Shown: positions 1-8,189 of the stretch, piece by piece | Layout of the letters: each line of letters opens with the position of its first letter | How positions within the stretch are numbered: the first letter of the stretch is position 1 | NCBI GenBank assembly: GCA_937922945.1 | Contig: CAKZUP010000090.1 | Coordinates: forward strand, 1-36,232 | Source of the DNA: an uncultured Granulosicoccaceae bacterium | GTDB lineage: Bacteria; Pseudomonadota; Gammaproteobacteria; Granulosicoccales; Granulosicoccaceae | Length of the DNA: 36,232 nucleotides | Direction: 5' to 3' | Notes under the pieces: generated by a model | Seen by the model: only the letters and a program-made list of their open reading frames with translations | Database searches by the model: none | Told to the model about the DNA's origin: nothing | Translations under genes and position numbers: made by a program

Positions 1-399
1 TTACCGGGTGATTCATTCGGTGATGGCCTCGCAATAAGCGATTTAACACCGCAAAGGCGGCAGCAATGGTTAACAGATCACCCTTTACCAACAAATGTTC
101 GTTTGGCTTCTATTGCAGCTAGCCCAAACCCTGAGCTCGTATCTCGTATTCTAAAAGGTAGTTATCGTCACTTGTCTCATCTGGACACTCACAACGATAG
201 TCAGGTTATCTGCGAAGATGCGATTATTCCAACCAGTGAATTACTGGCCGTTGTCAATGCAGATCATTGGGCAATTGCACTACCTATAGCTGAGCGTCAC
301 AGACTTTTAGCACGATTACTAGTGGATAAAAATCGCTTTCCAAGAGATGTTTTAATCCAGGCTTCAATAGATCATTTGAGTTCGACCCAGTTACCATAA
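1..399 (+). CDS. Alpha/beta hydrolase, C-terminal part (5' truncated by window edge)
   Basis: The reading frame is open from the first base to the TAA at 397-399, so the gene starts outside the window and 132 C-terminal residues are visible. The first TTG or ATG inside the window should not be taken as the start. The tail contains an acidic stretch (THNDSQV) followed by VVNADHWAIALP. In lipase/esterase-type alpha/beta hydrolases this spacing is usual for the catalytic Asp and the catalytic His (here in ADHW). The nucleophile elbow would lie upstream and is not visible, so the substrate cannot be given. No terminator is obvious after the stop. A short run of 15-bp repeats lies just downstream. 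The family is inferred from the C-terminal pattern only. Confidence 0.55.
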   Translation, partial: LPGDSFGDGLAISDLTPQRRQQWLTDHPLPTNVRLASIAASPNPELVSRILKGSYRHLSHLDTHNDSQVICEDAIIPTSELLAVVNADHWAIALPIAERHRLLARLLVDKNRFPRDVLIQASIDHLSSTQLP

Positions 400-472
400 C
401 TATGAGCGCCGCGATTCAGGCGCTCGGCACGTTGCGCAGGCTCAACGCGTGGAGTCACTTATCATTGAACAT

Positions 473-517
473 GAAAATATCGAACCTGAAAATATCGAAC
501 CTGAAAATATTGAACAT
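473..517 (+). repeat. Three tandem copies of a 15-bp unit
   Basis: The unit GAAAATATCGAACCT occurs at 473-487 and 488-502, with a third copy at 503-517 that differs at three positions. The unit is a multiple of three. In the frame that runs from about 380 to the TAA at 518-520 it reads ENIEP-ENIEP-ENIEH. That frame is +1 relative to the upstream hydrolase and has no start codon of its own with a ribosome site. It is either a noncoding repeat or the remains of a repetitive C-terminal tail. Confidence 0.75.
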
Positions 518-555
518 TAAAAATTTAACATGGGAAAAATGAGCATGAAAAAAGC

Positions 556-1002
556 TTAGTCAACAGGAGATTTTTCTCGCTCTTTTCGTTTGTTAAACAC
601 CGTCAACATCTCTGTAATGGTTTCATCGTCGAGGTTTTTTTTAACCAACGGGAAAACGTCATCTTCCTCCTCTTTCATATGATGCTCATTCTCATGTGCC
701 AGCTCTTTGAACGTCATTAACCATGCAGCACTCGACATATCTGTTTTTTCAAGTTTCTCAATCAATTCTAACGCGGTGCTGTGCTCTGCAACACTGTGCC
801 TTGACTGATCAGTCATCTCTTCGTGCTTGAGCATCTCAGCGTAAAATGCGTGCTCCTCGGCGGCAGCATGGGCCTCGAACTCAACGCAGAACTCAGAAAA
901 TAGCGTTTGCCTTTCTTTCGAGCTACCTTCGGTCGCCAGTATTTTTTCCATCAAACTACGCTGGGTTTTGTGATCTTCTTCTATACGTTTGAATATATTC
1001 AT
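556..1002 (-). CDS. Hemerythrin HHE domain protein
   Basis: This 148-residue protein is a single four-helix hemerythrin-like bundle. Candidate di-iron ligands are spaced as in the family: His11 (EEDH), His45 and Glu49 (EAHAAAEEHAFY), His74 (AEH), His103, and the His107/His108 pair followed by an acidic stretch with Glu111-Glu113 (ENEHHMKEEEDD). Bacterial relatives bind oxygen, sense iron or redox state, or protect against nitric oxide; the sequence does not show which applies. No signal peptide or membrane segment is visible, so it should be cytoplasmic. It stands alone. The 235 bp upstream, shared with the divergent esterase gene, presumably hold both promoters. The start is an ATG with an AAAG-like ribosome site (GGTAAAGAAA) just upstream. 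Confidence 0.85.
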   Translation of the reverse strand: MNIFKRIEEDHKTQRSLMEKILATEGSSKERQTLFSEFCVEFEAHAAAEEHAFYAEMLKHEEMTDQSRHSVAEHSTALELIEKLEKTDMSSAAWLMTFKELAHENEHHMKEEEDDVFPLVKKNLDDETITEMLTVFNKRKEREKSPVD

Positions 1003-1237
1003 TTTCTTTACCTGACAATTCTTGAAGTTAATCCTGTATCCAAGATTAGAGCAGCTTCACACACTGATCACAATTAAGAAGCGAGGAAAGGTAAAATTTA
1101 CAAACGTAATGTATATCGTACAACGATCATCGGTTGCATTGAGTTAACATTAATTTGATCGCCGTGATGCAAATACGGTTTATACATCTCAGCGGTCAGC
1201 CTCGGCTGATCGCTACTGTTAATTTAAAGGCTTACCA

Positions 1238-2104
1238 ATGACCCGCAAAAGACTATTGATAATACTGTTGCTTGTTACATCTGCCACACAACTGGCATGT
1301 AATAGTGGGTCAGCATTAGATGTTCTAAACGGCGTGTTGCCGGGCACGCCTTATAATCTCACTGAAAATGTTCGATATGGTGAAAGCGATCGTCAGACAA
1401 TGGACATCTATCGTTCAACCAAAAGTAATGGCGTGACTATATTCTTCGTGTACGGGGGTGCCTGGAGATCGGGCAGTAAAGTGGACTACGAGTTCTTGGC
1501 ACATGCACTCACTCGCCGTGGCTACACTGTCGTGATACCAGATTACCGACTGTTTCCACAAGTCACGTTTCCAAGCTTTATCGTCGATATAGCTGATGCG
1601 ATAAAACAGTATGAGCAAATGGATTCAGCGGCGCCGGACGAAAACTTTGTACTAATGGGGCATTCGGCTGGAGCACATACAGCAGCACTGTTAACCACCG
1701 ATGCGCAATATCTTGTTAATGCAGGTGTGAAAACACCCATAAGCGCTTTGATTGCGTTAGCCGGGCCATACGACCTTCCGGTAAACGACCCCGAGGTAGC
1801 GCCAGTGTTTCCGAATATAGAAAACGAGGCAACAGTGAATCCTACCGCATCCATTGATGGCAGCCTGCCCCCCACTCTGCTCCTTCATGGCAAGGATGAT
1901 CAACGAGTGTTGATAAAACACACCTATGCGTTCGCCGATGCCATCAGGAGCTCGGGTAACACGGTTACCGTGCAGTCGGTTGATGGTGGGCATGTGGGAA
2001 TAATCGCAGGCGTTGCTTTGCCGCTAAGGTTTTTGAATGACAGCTTCGATTATCTCACCGATTTTTTGGATACGCTTTTTTTACAGAACACAAAAACAAA
2101 CTAA
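1238..2104 (+). CDS. Alpha/beta hydrolase (esterase) lipoprotein
   Basis: The N-terminus is a lipoprotein signal, with a charged start (MTRKR), a hydrophobic stretch and the lipobox QLAC. The mature protein should therefore begin at Cys21 and be anchored in the envelope. The rest is an alpha/beta hydrolase of the carboxylesterase/BD-FAE-like type. It has a YGGAW oxyanion motif at about 72-76, the nucleophile elbow GHSAG with Ser143, an acid in LHGKDD (Asp220 or Asp221) and the catalytic His252 in GGHVG. An AAAGG ribosome site precedes the ATG. The gene is monocistronic: hemerythrin diverges upstream and a small membrane protein follows about 200 bp later. It probably hydrolyses esters of small acyl chains, but the substrate cannot be deduced. 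Confidence 0.85.
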   Translation: MTRKRLLIILLLVTSATQLACNSGSALDVLNGVLPGTPYNLTENVRYGESDRQTMDIYRSTKSNGVTIFFVYGGAWRSGSKVDYEFLAHALTRRGYTVVIPDYRLFPQVTFPSFIVDIADAIKQYEQMDSAAPDENFVLMGHSAGAHTAALLTTDAQYLVNAGVKTPISALIALAGPYDLPVNDPEVAPVFPNIENEATVNPTASIDGSLPPTLLLHGKDDQRVLIKHTYAFADAIRSSGNTVTVQSVDGGHVGIIAGVALPLRFLNDSFDYLTDFLDTLFLQNTKTN

Positions 2105-2301
2105 GGCAATCCGTTAACGCCACAAAAGAATTAAACATTGGGGGGCTTTGATTTAGAAGCCTCTGGATAGCATCAGCTGCATTGTAAAAAATTCAATAAT
2201 CCTGTCGTATTTACGAACCGAGTGCTAGTTGCTAGTTCATTTTCAGATTAGTCAGTACACTCAATGAGCTAATCAAATTCATCTACCAGGAGCAGTGAAT
2301 C

Positions 2302-2460
2302 ATGTTGAATTATGCCATTATATTTTTCGTTATAGCGATTATTGCAGCAGTCTTAGGGTTCGGTGGAATTGCGGGTTCTGCATCATCTATCGCACAGATC
2401 TTATTTGTTATTTTTCTTATTCTTGCAGTTATTTCGTTCTTTCGTGGCCGAAAAGTTTAG
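2302..2460 (+). CDS. DUF1328 (UPF0391) small membrane protein
   Basis: This 52-residue protein starts [20 protein letters not shown] and ends FFRGRKV. It has two hydrophobic helices (about 4-20 and 30-46) around a glycine- and alanine-rich turn ([14 protein letters not shown]). This matches the DUF1328/YtjA family of two-helix membrane miniproteins, which are widespread in proteobacteria, often stress-induced and without a settled function. The ATG at 2302 has an AGGAG ribosome site (CCAGGAGCAGTGAATC) about 8 bases upstream. A longer reading frame in another phase begins a few bases earlier but lacks family resemblance, so this frame is the gene. It lies convergent to the membrane protein at 2541-3773. 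Confidence 0.9.
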   Translation: MLNYAIIFFVIAIIAAVLGFGGIAGSASSIAQILFVIFLILAVISFFRGRKV

Positions 2461-2540
2461 GCTCAAATAAAAGACGCTTTACTAAGCGAGGCTGTCGGAA
2501 TCCGGTATCAGGAACCACCGGACTCCGATAGCAACTATCG

Positions 2541-3773
2541 TTACACTTCTTCGTCCACGAAAATAACGTGCCGGAAAAAATGCTGCTCTTCGAAACTTGC
2601 ACCGAGTGAACCAATAAGTAGTCCAACCGACGCGCAAAAAACAGACATAATCATCTTTGCATAATTCGCATTCACACTGCTTTGTGTCGACGCAGCCCAA
2701 GTGGAGATTAGAGTCTCAGGGTATAACGCGAAGCTAACTGCCCACGAAAATGTCGCTAAGCAAGTCCAGGTTGTTAACAGACCAATCACAACCACCAATA
2801 TTGCTGACACCTGACTAACAACTTGTTGTTCTGTTCGAGATCTTCTTTTGTTGAAAAACAATCTGTGCCGGTTCGCTATAAATAGCGTGGTTACGATCAA
2901 TGTAACAACGAACATAAACACCAAAGCATGGGTCGATTGAGACAATGCCAGATCCCAGGCTTCAGCTGTCAGCATCAGGAGCGCCGTGGTCGACACTGCA
3001 GCGGCTGTTAGACGACTAAGATGTTTAGGAAACGCCCACGGCTTTGCAGCCACCACCGCCTCTTTAAGCTCTTGGCGATTGATCCATAACGCACTTACCC
3101 AGAAAGCCAATGCTCCCGATTGCCCCAACGCTCGCTCTTCCAGACGTGTATCACCAACTTCAGTCAAAAACTGATTCATTCGGGATGTTTCCAGCTCAGA
3201 GAACATCGACATGGCATCAAGCTCCAGCATCTCTTTTGGCCGGTGCATAAGACTCTCAAGCTCATCTTTCTGAGATAAACCAGCCCAATGCCCCATGGCG
3301 TGCAGCATCAAAGCCTTAATACGACTTGCGCGTATTGGGTCCGATGACATGTCCATCGTCGCATCATTTGTGTTGCGCTCATGATCAGTTTCATTCGACA
3401 GCCGGCATAAAGAAATCACAGCTGCATCTAACGGCCTACTCAGCGCTGCCATCGCACGCGCGAAATATCTTGGAATAAGATCGTCGCTAGTAACCAAGAG
3501 CACGAAGTCCCAATTATGAACGTCTCGCTCATCCGCCGCCTGCAAGAGTAAGTGACTAGACTCTTCACGCGAAAACTCACCAATATCTGGCCTGTGTAAC
3601 GCAGATAATCGCCAGTTGAATGAAGGGTAAAGCACCATTAATTCATCAAGAAGGCACCCGCCAGCTTTGCGTATGTCAGCAAATTCATCGCTTGTCAGTG
3701 GTCCTGCAGATATGAGACCGATTTCTATCAGTCTTTGTCCATCAGCACCGTTTTTACCATCGAATACATTCAC
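2541..3773 (-). CDS. Membrane protein with degenerate archaemetzincin-like domain
   Basis: This 410-residue protein has two parts. Residues about 90-180 resemble the core of archaemetzincin-type metalloproteases: VLLVTSDDLIPRYF, then AAVISLCRL, then RIKALMLHAMGHWAGLSQ, then LMHRP. The zinc motif of that family is HExxHxxGxxH. Here the matching positions are His158, Ala159 (in place of the catalytic Glu), His162, Gly165 and Gln168 (in place of the third His), with Met176 where the Met-turn would be. The C-terminal part (about 254-392) has four likely membrane segments with a basic loop near 301-313. There is no signal peptide. A pseudoprotease attached to a membrane domain is my inference. The zinc-site losses are seen directly, but the family match rests on pattern recognition. 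The gene stands alone. Confidence 0.55.
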   Translation of the reverse strand: MNVFDGKNGADGQRLIEIGLISAGPLTSDEFADIRKAGGCLLDELMVLYPSFNWRLSALHRPDIGEFSREESSHLLLQAADERDVHNWDFVLLVTSDDLIPRYFARAMAALSRPLDAAVISLCRLSNETDHERNTNDATMDMSSDPIRASRIKALMLHAMGHWAGLSQKDELESLMHRPKEMLELDAMSMFSELETSRMNQFLTEVGDTRLEERALGQSGALAFWVSALWINRQELKEAVVAAKPWAFPKHLSRLTAAAVSTTALLMLTAEAWDLALSQSTHALVFMFVVTLIVTTLFIANRHRLFFNKRRSRTEQQVVSQVSAILVVVIGLLTTWTCLATFSWAVSFALYPETLISTWAASTQSSVNANYAKMIMSVFCASVGLLIGSLGASFEEQHFFRHVIFVDEEV

Positions 3774-4243
3774 TTTCAGAAGCTCACTCTGATTAATTTA
3801 ATTGACTAACTGCGGTAAGTAGAAAAGCTGTACCAAGCTGAATGGCGCTTGGCAATTCGCTGGAACGATCAACACATAAAAGTATGGTACGGACTGATAC
3901 GAATTACCACCAGCATAGTGAGCCCCAATTCCGCACTATCGTTGCAACTAGTCTTCAAAACCGGTGAACACCGAGCCCACATTGGGCTTTACATGATTCT
4001 GACTGACACATGGCTTGCGCTGTTGCCGGCTTGAGTCCATTGGATTAGCTGCAGAGGATTTTGTAATTTGTATATTTTACATTCTACTGCGCAGTGACAA
4101 CGGCAATATGCGATGTCAGTGAATGTAACTCACCATGACTAAATTAACCGGATGAACTAAGCGCGATGAGCTTGAATGTCCAATTCAGAGTATGATCAAA
4201 GGCATTGATGCAATGACCTTGCTAAAATTTATATGGAAATGAG
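3774..4243. other. Gene-free stretch of 470 bp
   Basis: No convincing gene is present. A 61-codon open frame (3849-4034, plus strand) has no ribosome site, no recognisable family and biased residue content, and is left unannotated. The interval lies between two diverging genes and should hold the promoters of both the membrane protein on the left and the DUF4112 gene on the right. I could not pick a clear -35/-10 pair. The right end (from about 4040) is AT-rich. Confidence 0.5.
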
Positions 4244-4711
4244 ATGAACCAGCAACCGCTGAATCGGCCACCGGCGTCACTCGAAAGACTAAGCCGCCTC
4301 ATGGACTCATCGATACCGCTTCCAGGTGGCTATCGAATAGGGTGGGATGGCATCATCGGCCTCATCCCCGGAGTTGGAGATCTAGCGGGCCTTGGGATAT
4401 CTGTGTATATTTTGATTGGCGCTCATAACGCGGGAGCATCAACAGCAACCTTATTAAGAATGATTTTAAACGTCATCGTTGAGACTGTCGTAGGCGCTAT
4501 ACCGCTTATAGGAGACATATTCGACTTCGCGTTCAAGGCAAACAATCGCAATATGAGCCTGCTGCGTCAACAGCTAGCAGACCCGAGTGCCGTTAGGGTG
4601 CAGAGCCAACAGCGCGTCTGGCTGGCTGTTGCGATTATGTTACTGTCTGTCGCACTCATAGTGTACGTTATGGTGAAACTAGTAGCAGCTGCCATAAGCA
4701 TACTGTTCTAG
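4244..4711 (+). CDS. DUF4112 domain membrane protein
   Basis: This 155-residue protein carries the DUF4112 pattern. After an N-terminal helix (ASLERLSRLMDSSIPLPGG) come YRIGWDGIIGLIPGVGDLAG, a hydrophobic helix, and VVGAIPLIGDIFDFAFKAN. A C-terminal membrane helix lies at about 127-153. The two G-x-I-P-x-x-G-D motifs mirror each other and are the family hallmark. The function is unknown; the family is thought to consist of small integral membrane proteins. The ATG at 4244 is preceded by only a weak GGAAATGAG site. The gene is convergent with the MscS channel, whose stop is 43 bp away, and no operon partner is visible. Confidence 0.85.
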   Translation: MNQQPLNRPPASLERLSRLMDSSIPLPGGYRIGWDGIIGLIPGVGDLAGLGISVYILIGAHNAGASTATLLRMILNVIVETVVGAIPLIGDIFDFAFKANNRNMSLLRQQLADPSAVRVQSQQRVWLAVAIMLLSVALIVYVMVKLVAAAISILF

Positions 4712-4753
4712 TATGAGCACTGAAGCACCGAACGCGTCTGCGACCGACAATGC

Positions 4754-5713
4754 CTAAGCATTAGCGCCTTTCTGCAGTCCGTCATACATTCTCGCTGTTT
4801 TTGGCGAAGCCTCCTTTCCCGCAGGCCATCCTTCACGTTGCTTGGCGCGATTGCCATCGTCTTCTTCGGTTTGGTCGTGGAATAGAACAACCTGAGTGGG
4901 ATACGGCATATCTATTCCGTTGTCATCTAATTTCTTATAAACCGCTTCGATTACACGACCAAACGTCTGAATGACCTCTGCCCGCTCGGATCTCGTCCAC
5001 CAACGCAAGCGAATGTTGTTTGAGAAATCGGCTATCGCCACGGGCAAGACTTCTGGTGCCGGATCGGTAATCACACCTTCGCACTCATTAGCCGCCTCCA
5101 GAATCAACTCTTTGGCTTTATCCCAATCGTCGTTACACCCAATCCCAATATCGTACTCGGAACGAATATGATCGTATGCTGTATTAACAACCACTGAATT
5201 GGTGTAGATCTGTGAGTTGGGAATAACGACCCGTTTACCGTCGTAAGTTTTGATTAGCGTGGCCCGTGTTTCAATTTTCTCGACGGTGCCTTCATGCCCT
5301 CCAGACACGATTTGATCACCTAGCTCAAACGGCTGCCGCAGCAGAATAAGAATACCGGCCAGCATATTCTGCAGAATGTCCTTGAATGCAAAACCTATGG
5401 CAACGGAACCTACACCTAACCCAGCCAGTATATCTGCTGGTTTTACCGACGGCGCAACGATAGTGACGGCCAGCATGACCCCCAGAAGGATGATCCCCCA
5501 TTTGACCATTGAAGAACCCACTTCACCAAGGCTGGGTCGATCACGTTTCATTGCACGTTTACGAACAAACTTTGCAAGCAACACTGCAATTACAATCGTA
5601 ATTAACAACACTACGATAGCGACGGCAATGTTAGGCAACAGGCGGAAAAATCCGTCCAGCCATTTGTCGATTTTTTCCAGTATATTTCCAGTGTCAGCGT
5701 CGATAGCGTCCAT
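4754..5713 (-). CDS. MscS-family mechanosensitive ion channel
   Basis: This is a small-conductance mechanosensitive channel of 319 residues from the ATG at 5713; a TTG 21 bases further upstream has no ribosome site. Counted from that ATG, transmembrane helices lie at about 25-48, 68-86 and 90-120. The third is the pore-lining helix, rich in Gly and Ala (AGLGVGSVAIGFAFKDILQN). After it come the beta domain, with FELGDQIVSGGHEGTVEKIETRATLIKTYDGKRVVIPN, and the cytoplasmic alpha/beta vestibule. The order and lengths are those of E. coli MscS, with a C-terminal extension of about 40 charged residues. Such channels open on hypoosmotic shock to release solutes. The frame closes with TAA 43 bp from the convergent DUF4112 gene. 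Confidence 0.93.
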   Translation of the reverse strand: MDAIDADTGNILEKIDKWLDGFFRLLPNIAVAIVVLLITIVIAVLLAKFVRKRAMKRDRPSLGEVGSSMVKWGIILLGVMLAVTIVAPSVKPADILAGLGVGSVAIGFAFKDILQNMLAGILILLRQPFELGDQIVSGGHEGTVEKIETRATLIKTYDGKRVVIPNSQIYTNSVVVNTAYDHIRSEYDIGIGCNDDWDKAKELILEAANECEGVITDPAPEVLPVAIADFSNNIRLRWWTRSERAEVIQTFGRVIEAVYKKLDDNGIDMPYPTQVVLFHDQTEEDDGNRAKQREGWPAGKEASPKTARMYDGLQKGANA

Positions 5714-6060
5714 TTGGTTTCGTATCCACCACAATTGAAAGTGTAATCATAGAGTCTTTGTAAACTTATGGATACAGATCCACTGTTCAGTTGTCGAATT
5801 TTGCAGTTTTTACAATCGGCTTGCTCACGGCTTTTATATAAACGTATGAACACGCCTGCGTGCGGTTCGAACTTGGTCGGCCCTATATCGCAATATGATT
5901 TTAGAACTGGCGTTGATTACCACACAACTTTCTGTCGGTTCGTTCTATCGGTTCGTTCTATCGGTCCGTTCTATCGGTTCGTTCTATCGGTGCTTCTAGA
6001 CGTTGCTCGTTAGTATCGTCTTTGTCGCGGTGTAATTCGAGTTCTGTAGCTATTCAAACA
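5714..6060. other. Intergenic stretch of 347 bp holding a tandem repeat
   Basis: No gene is evident. It lies upstream of the MscS gene (minus strand) and downstream of the Ldh-family gene (minus strand). It must therefore hold the MscS promoter and the end of the block 1 transcript. The only distinct structure is the 13-bp tandem repeat at 5935-5998. An 81-codon open frame across it (5768-6013) is mostly repeat-derived and has no family resemblance. Confidence 0.5.
5935..5998. repeat. 13-bp tandem repeat, about five copies
   Basis: The unit TCGGTTCGTTCTA is present in exact form at 5935-5947, 5948-5960 and 5974-5986. The copy at 5961-5973 has one change, and a shorter last copy (5987-5998) has lost one base and changed another. 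The array begins about 220 bp upstream of the MscS start and ends about 60 bp past the stop of the Ldh-family gene. The copies are nearly identical, so the expansion is recent. There are no spacers, so this is not a CRISPR array. Confidence 0.9.
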
Positions 6061-7050
6061 CTAACCCGCCAACGTTTTCGTCAGCTTCCACACACTCTCA
6101 TCTATGGAAACTTCCTGCGGCAATGTTCGCATTGAACCGGGCAACCTTGCGCCTTCCTGCTCATCCACCGCCTCACTTAATCGCGATAACCGTTGCCAAA
6201 ACACATCACCCGAAACCGCTTCCGGGTCGATTAAAAAATAAAACTGCCCCAGATTATGCGGTTCGCCTTCGGGCACTTTAAGCCCTTTAACGTCCAGCGA
6301 GTTAACACTGCCAGTAATCGCTGCTGCCAACACCTCGGCCATTAATCCAAACCCATAGCCTTTATAACCACCAGTAGAAACCAATGAACCTTTCAGCGCA
6401 GCGTGAGGATCCGTCGTTGGCTTACCTTCCGAATCGACTGCCCACCCTAGCGGTATAGATTCGTTGGCTGCCGCCGCCATGGTGATTTTTCCCAAAGCAA
6501 CCGCACTGGTGCTCTGATCGAATTGAAACGCAACACCACCGTCTTTAGCCGGTACCGACATCGCGATGGGGTTCGTACCAATAAGTGCTTTGTTGCCACC
6601 AGGCGGTGACACCACAGCAGATGCATTGGTAAAACCAATACCAACCAAGCCAGCTTCTGCAATCTGTTCGGTAAAATAGCCCAACGAGGTACAGGTATGC
6701 GCATGGCAAATGGCAAGTGAGCAAGTGCCGGTTGTTTTTATGGTGTTAATCGCCTCTTTCAGTCCTCTGCTGAAGGCCGATTGAGCAAAACCAAAACCGG
6801 CATCGACTTTCACGGTGGCTAACTTGGGTAAACTCACCACAGGTTCAACATCGCCCTTAACACGGCCCGTTTGTAACTGTTTACAATAACTTTCCAGATA
6901 ATACAGGCCACAAATAAGGTTGCCAGTGGCTTCCGCTTTACGAATGGCGTTGGCTACTTCGTTTGCTATCCAATCGGACGCCCCGTGCTTAGTCAGCGCA
7001 AGCTTACTCATGGAATGTATTTCATCTAAAGCGATGGTGACTTTGCTCAT
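6061..7050 (-). CDS. Ldh/MDH2-family NAD(P)-dependent oxidoreductase
   Basis: This 329-residue protein belongs to the malate/L-lactate dehydrogenase family (COG2055), which has its own non-Rossmann NAD(P) fold. Members reduce 2-oxo acids or cyclic imines such as delta-1-piperideine-2-carboxylate and delta-1-pyrroline-2-carboxylate. Family features seen are the SNAICHAHTCTSLGY-like segment (here LAICHAHTCTSLGY, with the active-site His), the VSPPGGNKALIGTNPIAMSVP nucleotide loop, and GGYKGYGFGLMAEVLAAAITG near the C-terminus. The length is normal. It is the last gene of the block, 45 bp after the P1 amidohydrolase. In that position it probably reduces a keto acid or cyclic imine released from the imported compound. 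The exact substrate is not visible. Confidence 0.88.
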   Translation of the reverse strand: MSKVTIALDEIHSMSKLALTKHGASDWIANEVANAIRKAEATGNLICGLYYLESYCKQLQTGRVKGDVEPVVSLPKLATVKVDAGFGFAQSAFSRGLKEAINTIKTTGTCSLAICHAHTCTSLGYFTEQIAEAGLVGIGFTNASAVVSPPGGNKALIGTNPIAMSVPAKDGGVAFQFDQSTSAVALGKITMAAAANESIPLGWAVDSEGKPTTDPHAALKGSLVSTGGYKGYGFGLMAEVLAAAITGSVNSLDVKGLKVPEGEPHNLGQFYFLIDPEAVSGDVFWQRLSRLSEAVDEQEGARLPGSMRTLPQEVSIDESVWKLTKTLAG

Positions 7051-7095
7051 GAATTTCTCTTGTTTGGTTATTGTTTGCAGGTTTTCGTTGACTGA

Positions 7096-8112
7096 CTATT
7101 GGCTGTGTTGACCATGCAGGCTTTGCCAGGTTGGCAGGGTATCGTCGGGAAAACTTTCTGCCAGATACACCGCCCGGCTAAGTGCACGTGCAACACAGAG
7201 TGAGGCTGCATGTCCTAAAGCCATGTGTAAAACCACATCTTCATTCGTAATGGCTTTTTTGCGGGTGGACACACCGAACAGCAAATCGCCATCGAACAAG
7301 GTGTGTGAGGGTACCACCGATCGTGCGATGCCATCTTGTGCTGCAACGGCGAATCGTTTCGCCTGCGCCTTATCTAACACAGCATCAGTTGCGACTATGC
7401 CGATAGTTGTATTCGCCTTCGCTTCGTACGCTGCAAGCTTTTCGTTTTTCGGTTGAAACAAAGGCTGGGTGTTTGTGCACACGCCCAAACCACCAAACTC
7501 GTTTTCCACTTCAAACGGTGCAGCCCAGAACTGATGAGAGTCGGGTACCAACGGGCTGCCATGTGGATTCGCAACAATCAGCGCACCAACGGTGTGGCCA
7601 CTGGGCAACACGACAGATGCCGACCCTAAACCACCTTTTATTATGGCTGTAGTGGCGCCAACGCCTGCCCCGGCAGTGCCGAGAGTAAAGTCGGTGTCGC
7701 AAGCCGCTAAAGCATCTCTTCCCAACTGTTTATAGGGGTTTTCATTCCATTGCTTGTCGCCACCATTGATCAAGTCAAAAATTATTGCTGCCGGAACAAT
7801 TGGCACAGTGACTGGCCCAACACGGAATCCAAGACCAGATTCTGCCAATGCATCAGTCACACCTGAAGCTGCATCCAAACCAAAGGCAGACCCGCCAGCC
7901 AGCACGATAGCATCAACATCACTCACCAGATTTTCAGCCGCAAGGCAATCGGTTTCGCGCGTACCGGGCGCACCACCCATTACATCCACATTGGCAAGAA
8001 ATGGCTCGTCGGCTGTTAATACGGTGACGCCGGTTTTAATTTTATTGTCCTGCGCGTTACCGACCCGAATTCCCGGTACATCAGTAATGAGATTTAATTT
8101 TCCAGGCTTCAT
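7096..8112 (-). CDS. P1-family peptidase/amidohydrolase (DmpA/NylC type)
   Basis: This 338-residue protein belongs to the autoprocessing Ntn-like P1 family. The family includes the aminopeptidase DmpA, beta-peptidyl aminopeptidase BapA and the 6-aminohexanoate-oligomer hydrolase NylC. The N-terminus has LNLITDVPGIRVGNA and GGAPGTRETD, followed by GGSAFGLDAASGV. The likely self-cleavage site is Asn234-Thr235 in KANTTIGIVATDA, which would make Thr235 the nucleophile of the small subunit, as in NylC. Asp274 and Asp276 (HTLFDGDLLFG) match the acid pair that assists catalysis there. There is no signal peptide, so it acts in the cytoplasm on an imported amide or peptide. It follows the aldehyde dehydrogenase by 77 bp. 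Confidence 0.88.
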   Translation of the reverse strand: MKPGKLNLITDVPGIRVGNAQDNKIKTGVTVLTADEPFLANVDVMGGAPGTRETDCLAAENLVSDVDAIVLAGGSAFGLDAASGVTDALAESGLGFRVGPVTVPIVPAAIIFDLINGGDKQWNENPYKQLGRDALAACDTDFTLGTAGAGVGATTAIIKGGLGSASVVLPSGHTVGALIVANPHGSPLVPDSHQFWAAPFEVENEFGGLGVCTNTQPLFQPKNEKLAAYEAKANTTIGIVATDAVLDKAQAKRFAVAAQDGIARSVVPSHTLFDGDLLFGVSTRKKAITNEDVVLHMALGHAASLCVARALSRAVYLAESFPDDTLPTWQSLHGQHSQ

Positions 8113-8189
8113 TTATTTTCCATGCGTGTGTTCCACGCGACTACCAGACGAGTTACCGGTTGCAGCGCAATACAACCTAAATATCACGA

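Noticed and set aside
2295..2531. 78-codon open frame overlapping the small membrane protein
   Set aside because: It is in a different phase from the DUF1328 frame, which has an AGGAG ribosome site and a clear family match. The longer frame has a Cys- and Tyr-rich chance-like translation.
3849..4034. 61-codon open frame in the intergenic stretch
   Set aside because: It has no ribosome site and no recognisable domain.
5935..5998. CRISPR array
   Set aside because: The repeat is 13 bp with no spacers and no cas genes nearby.
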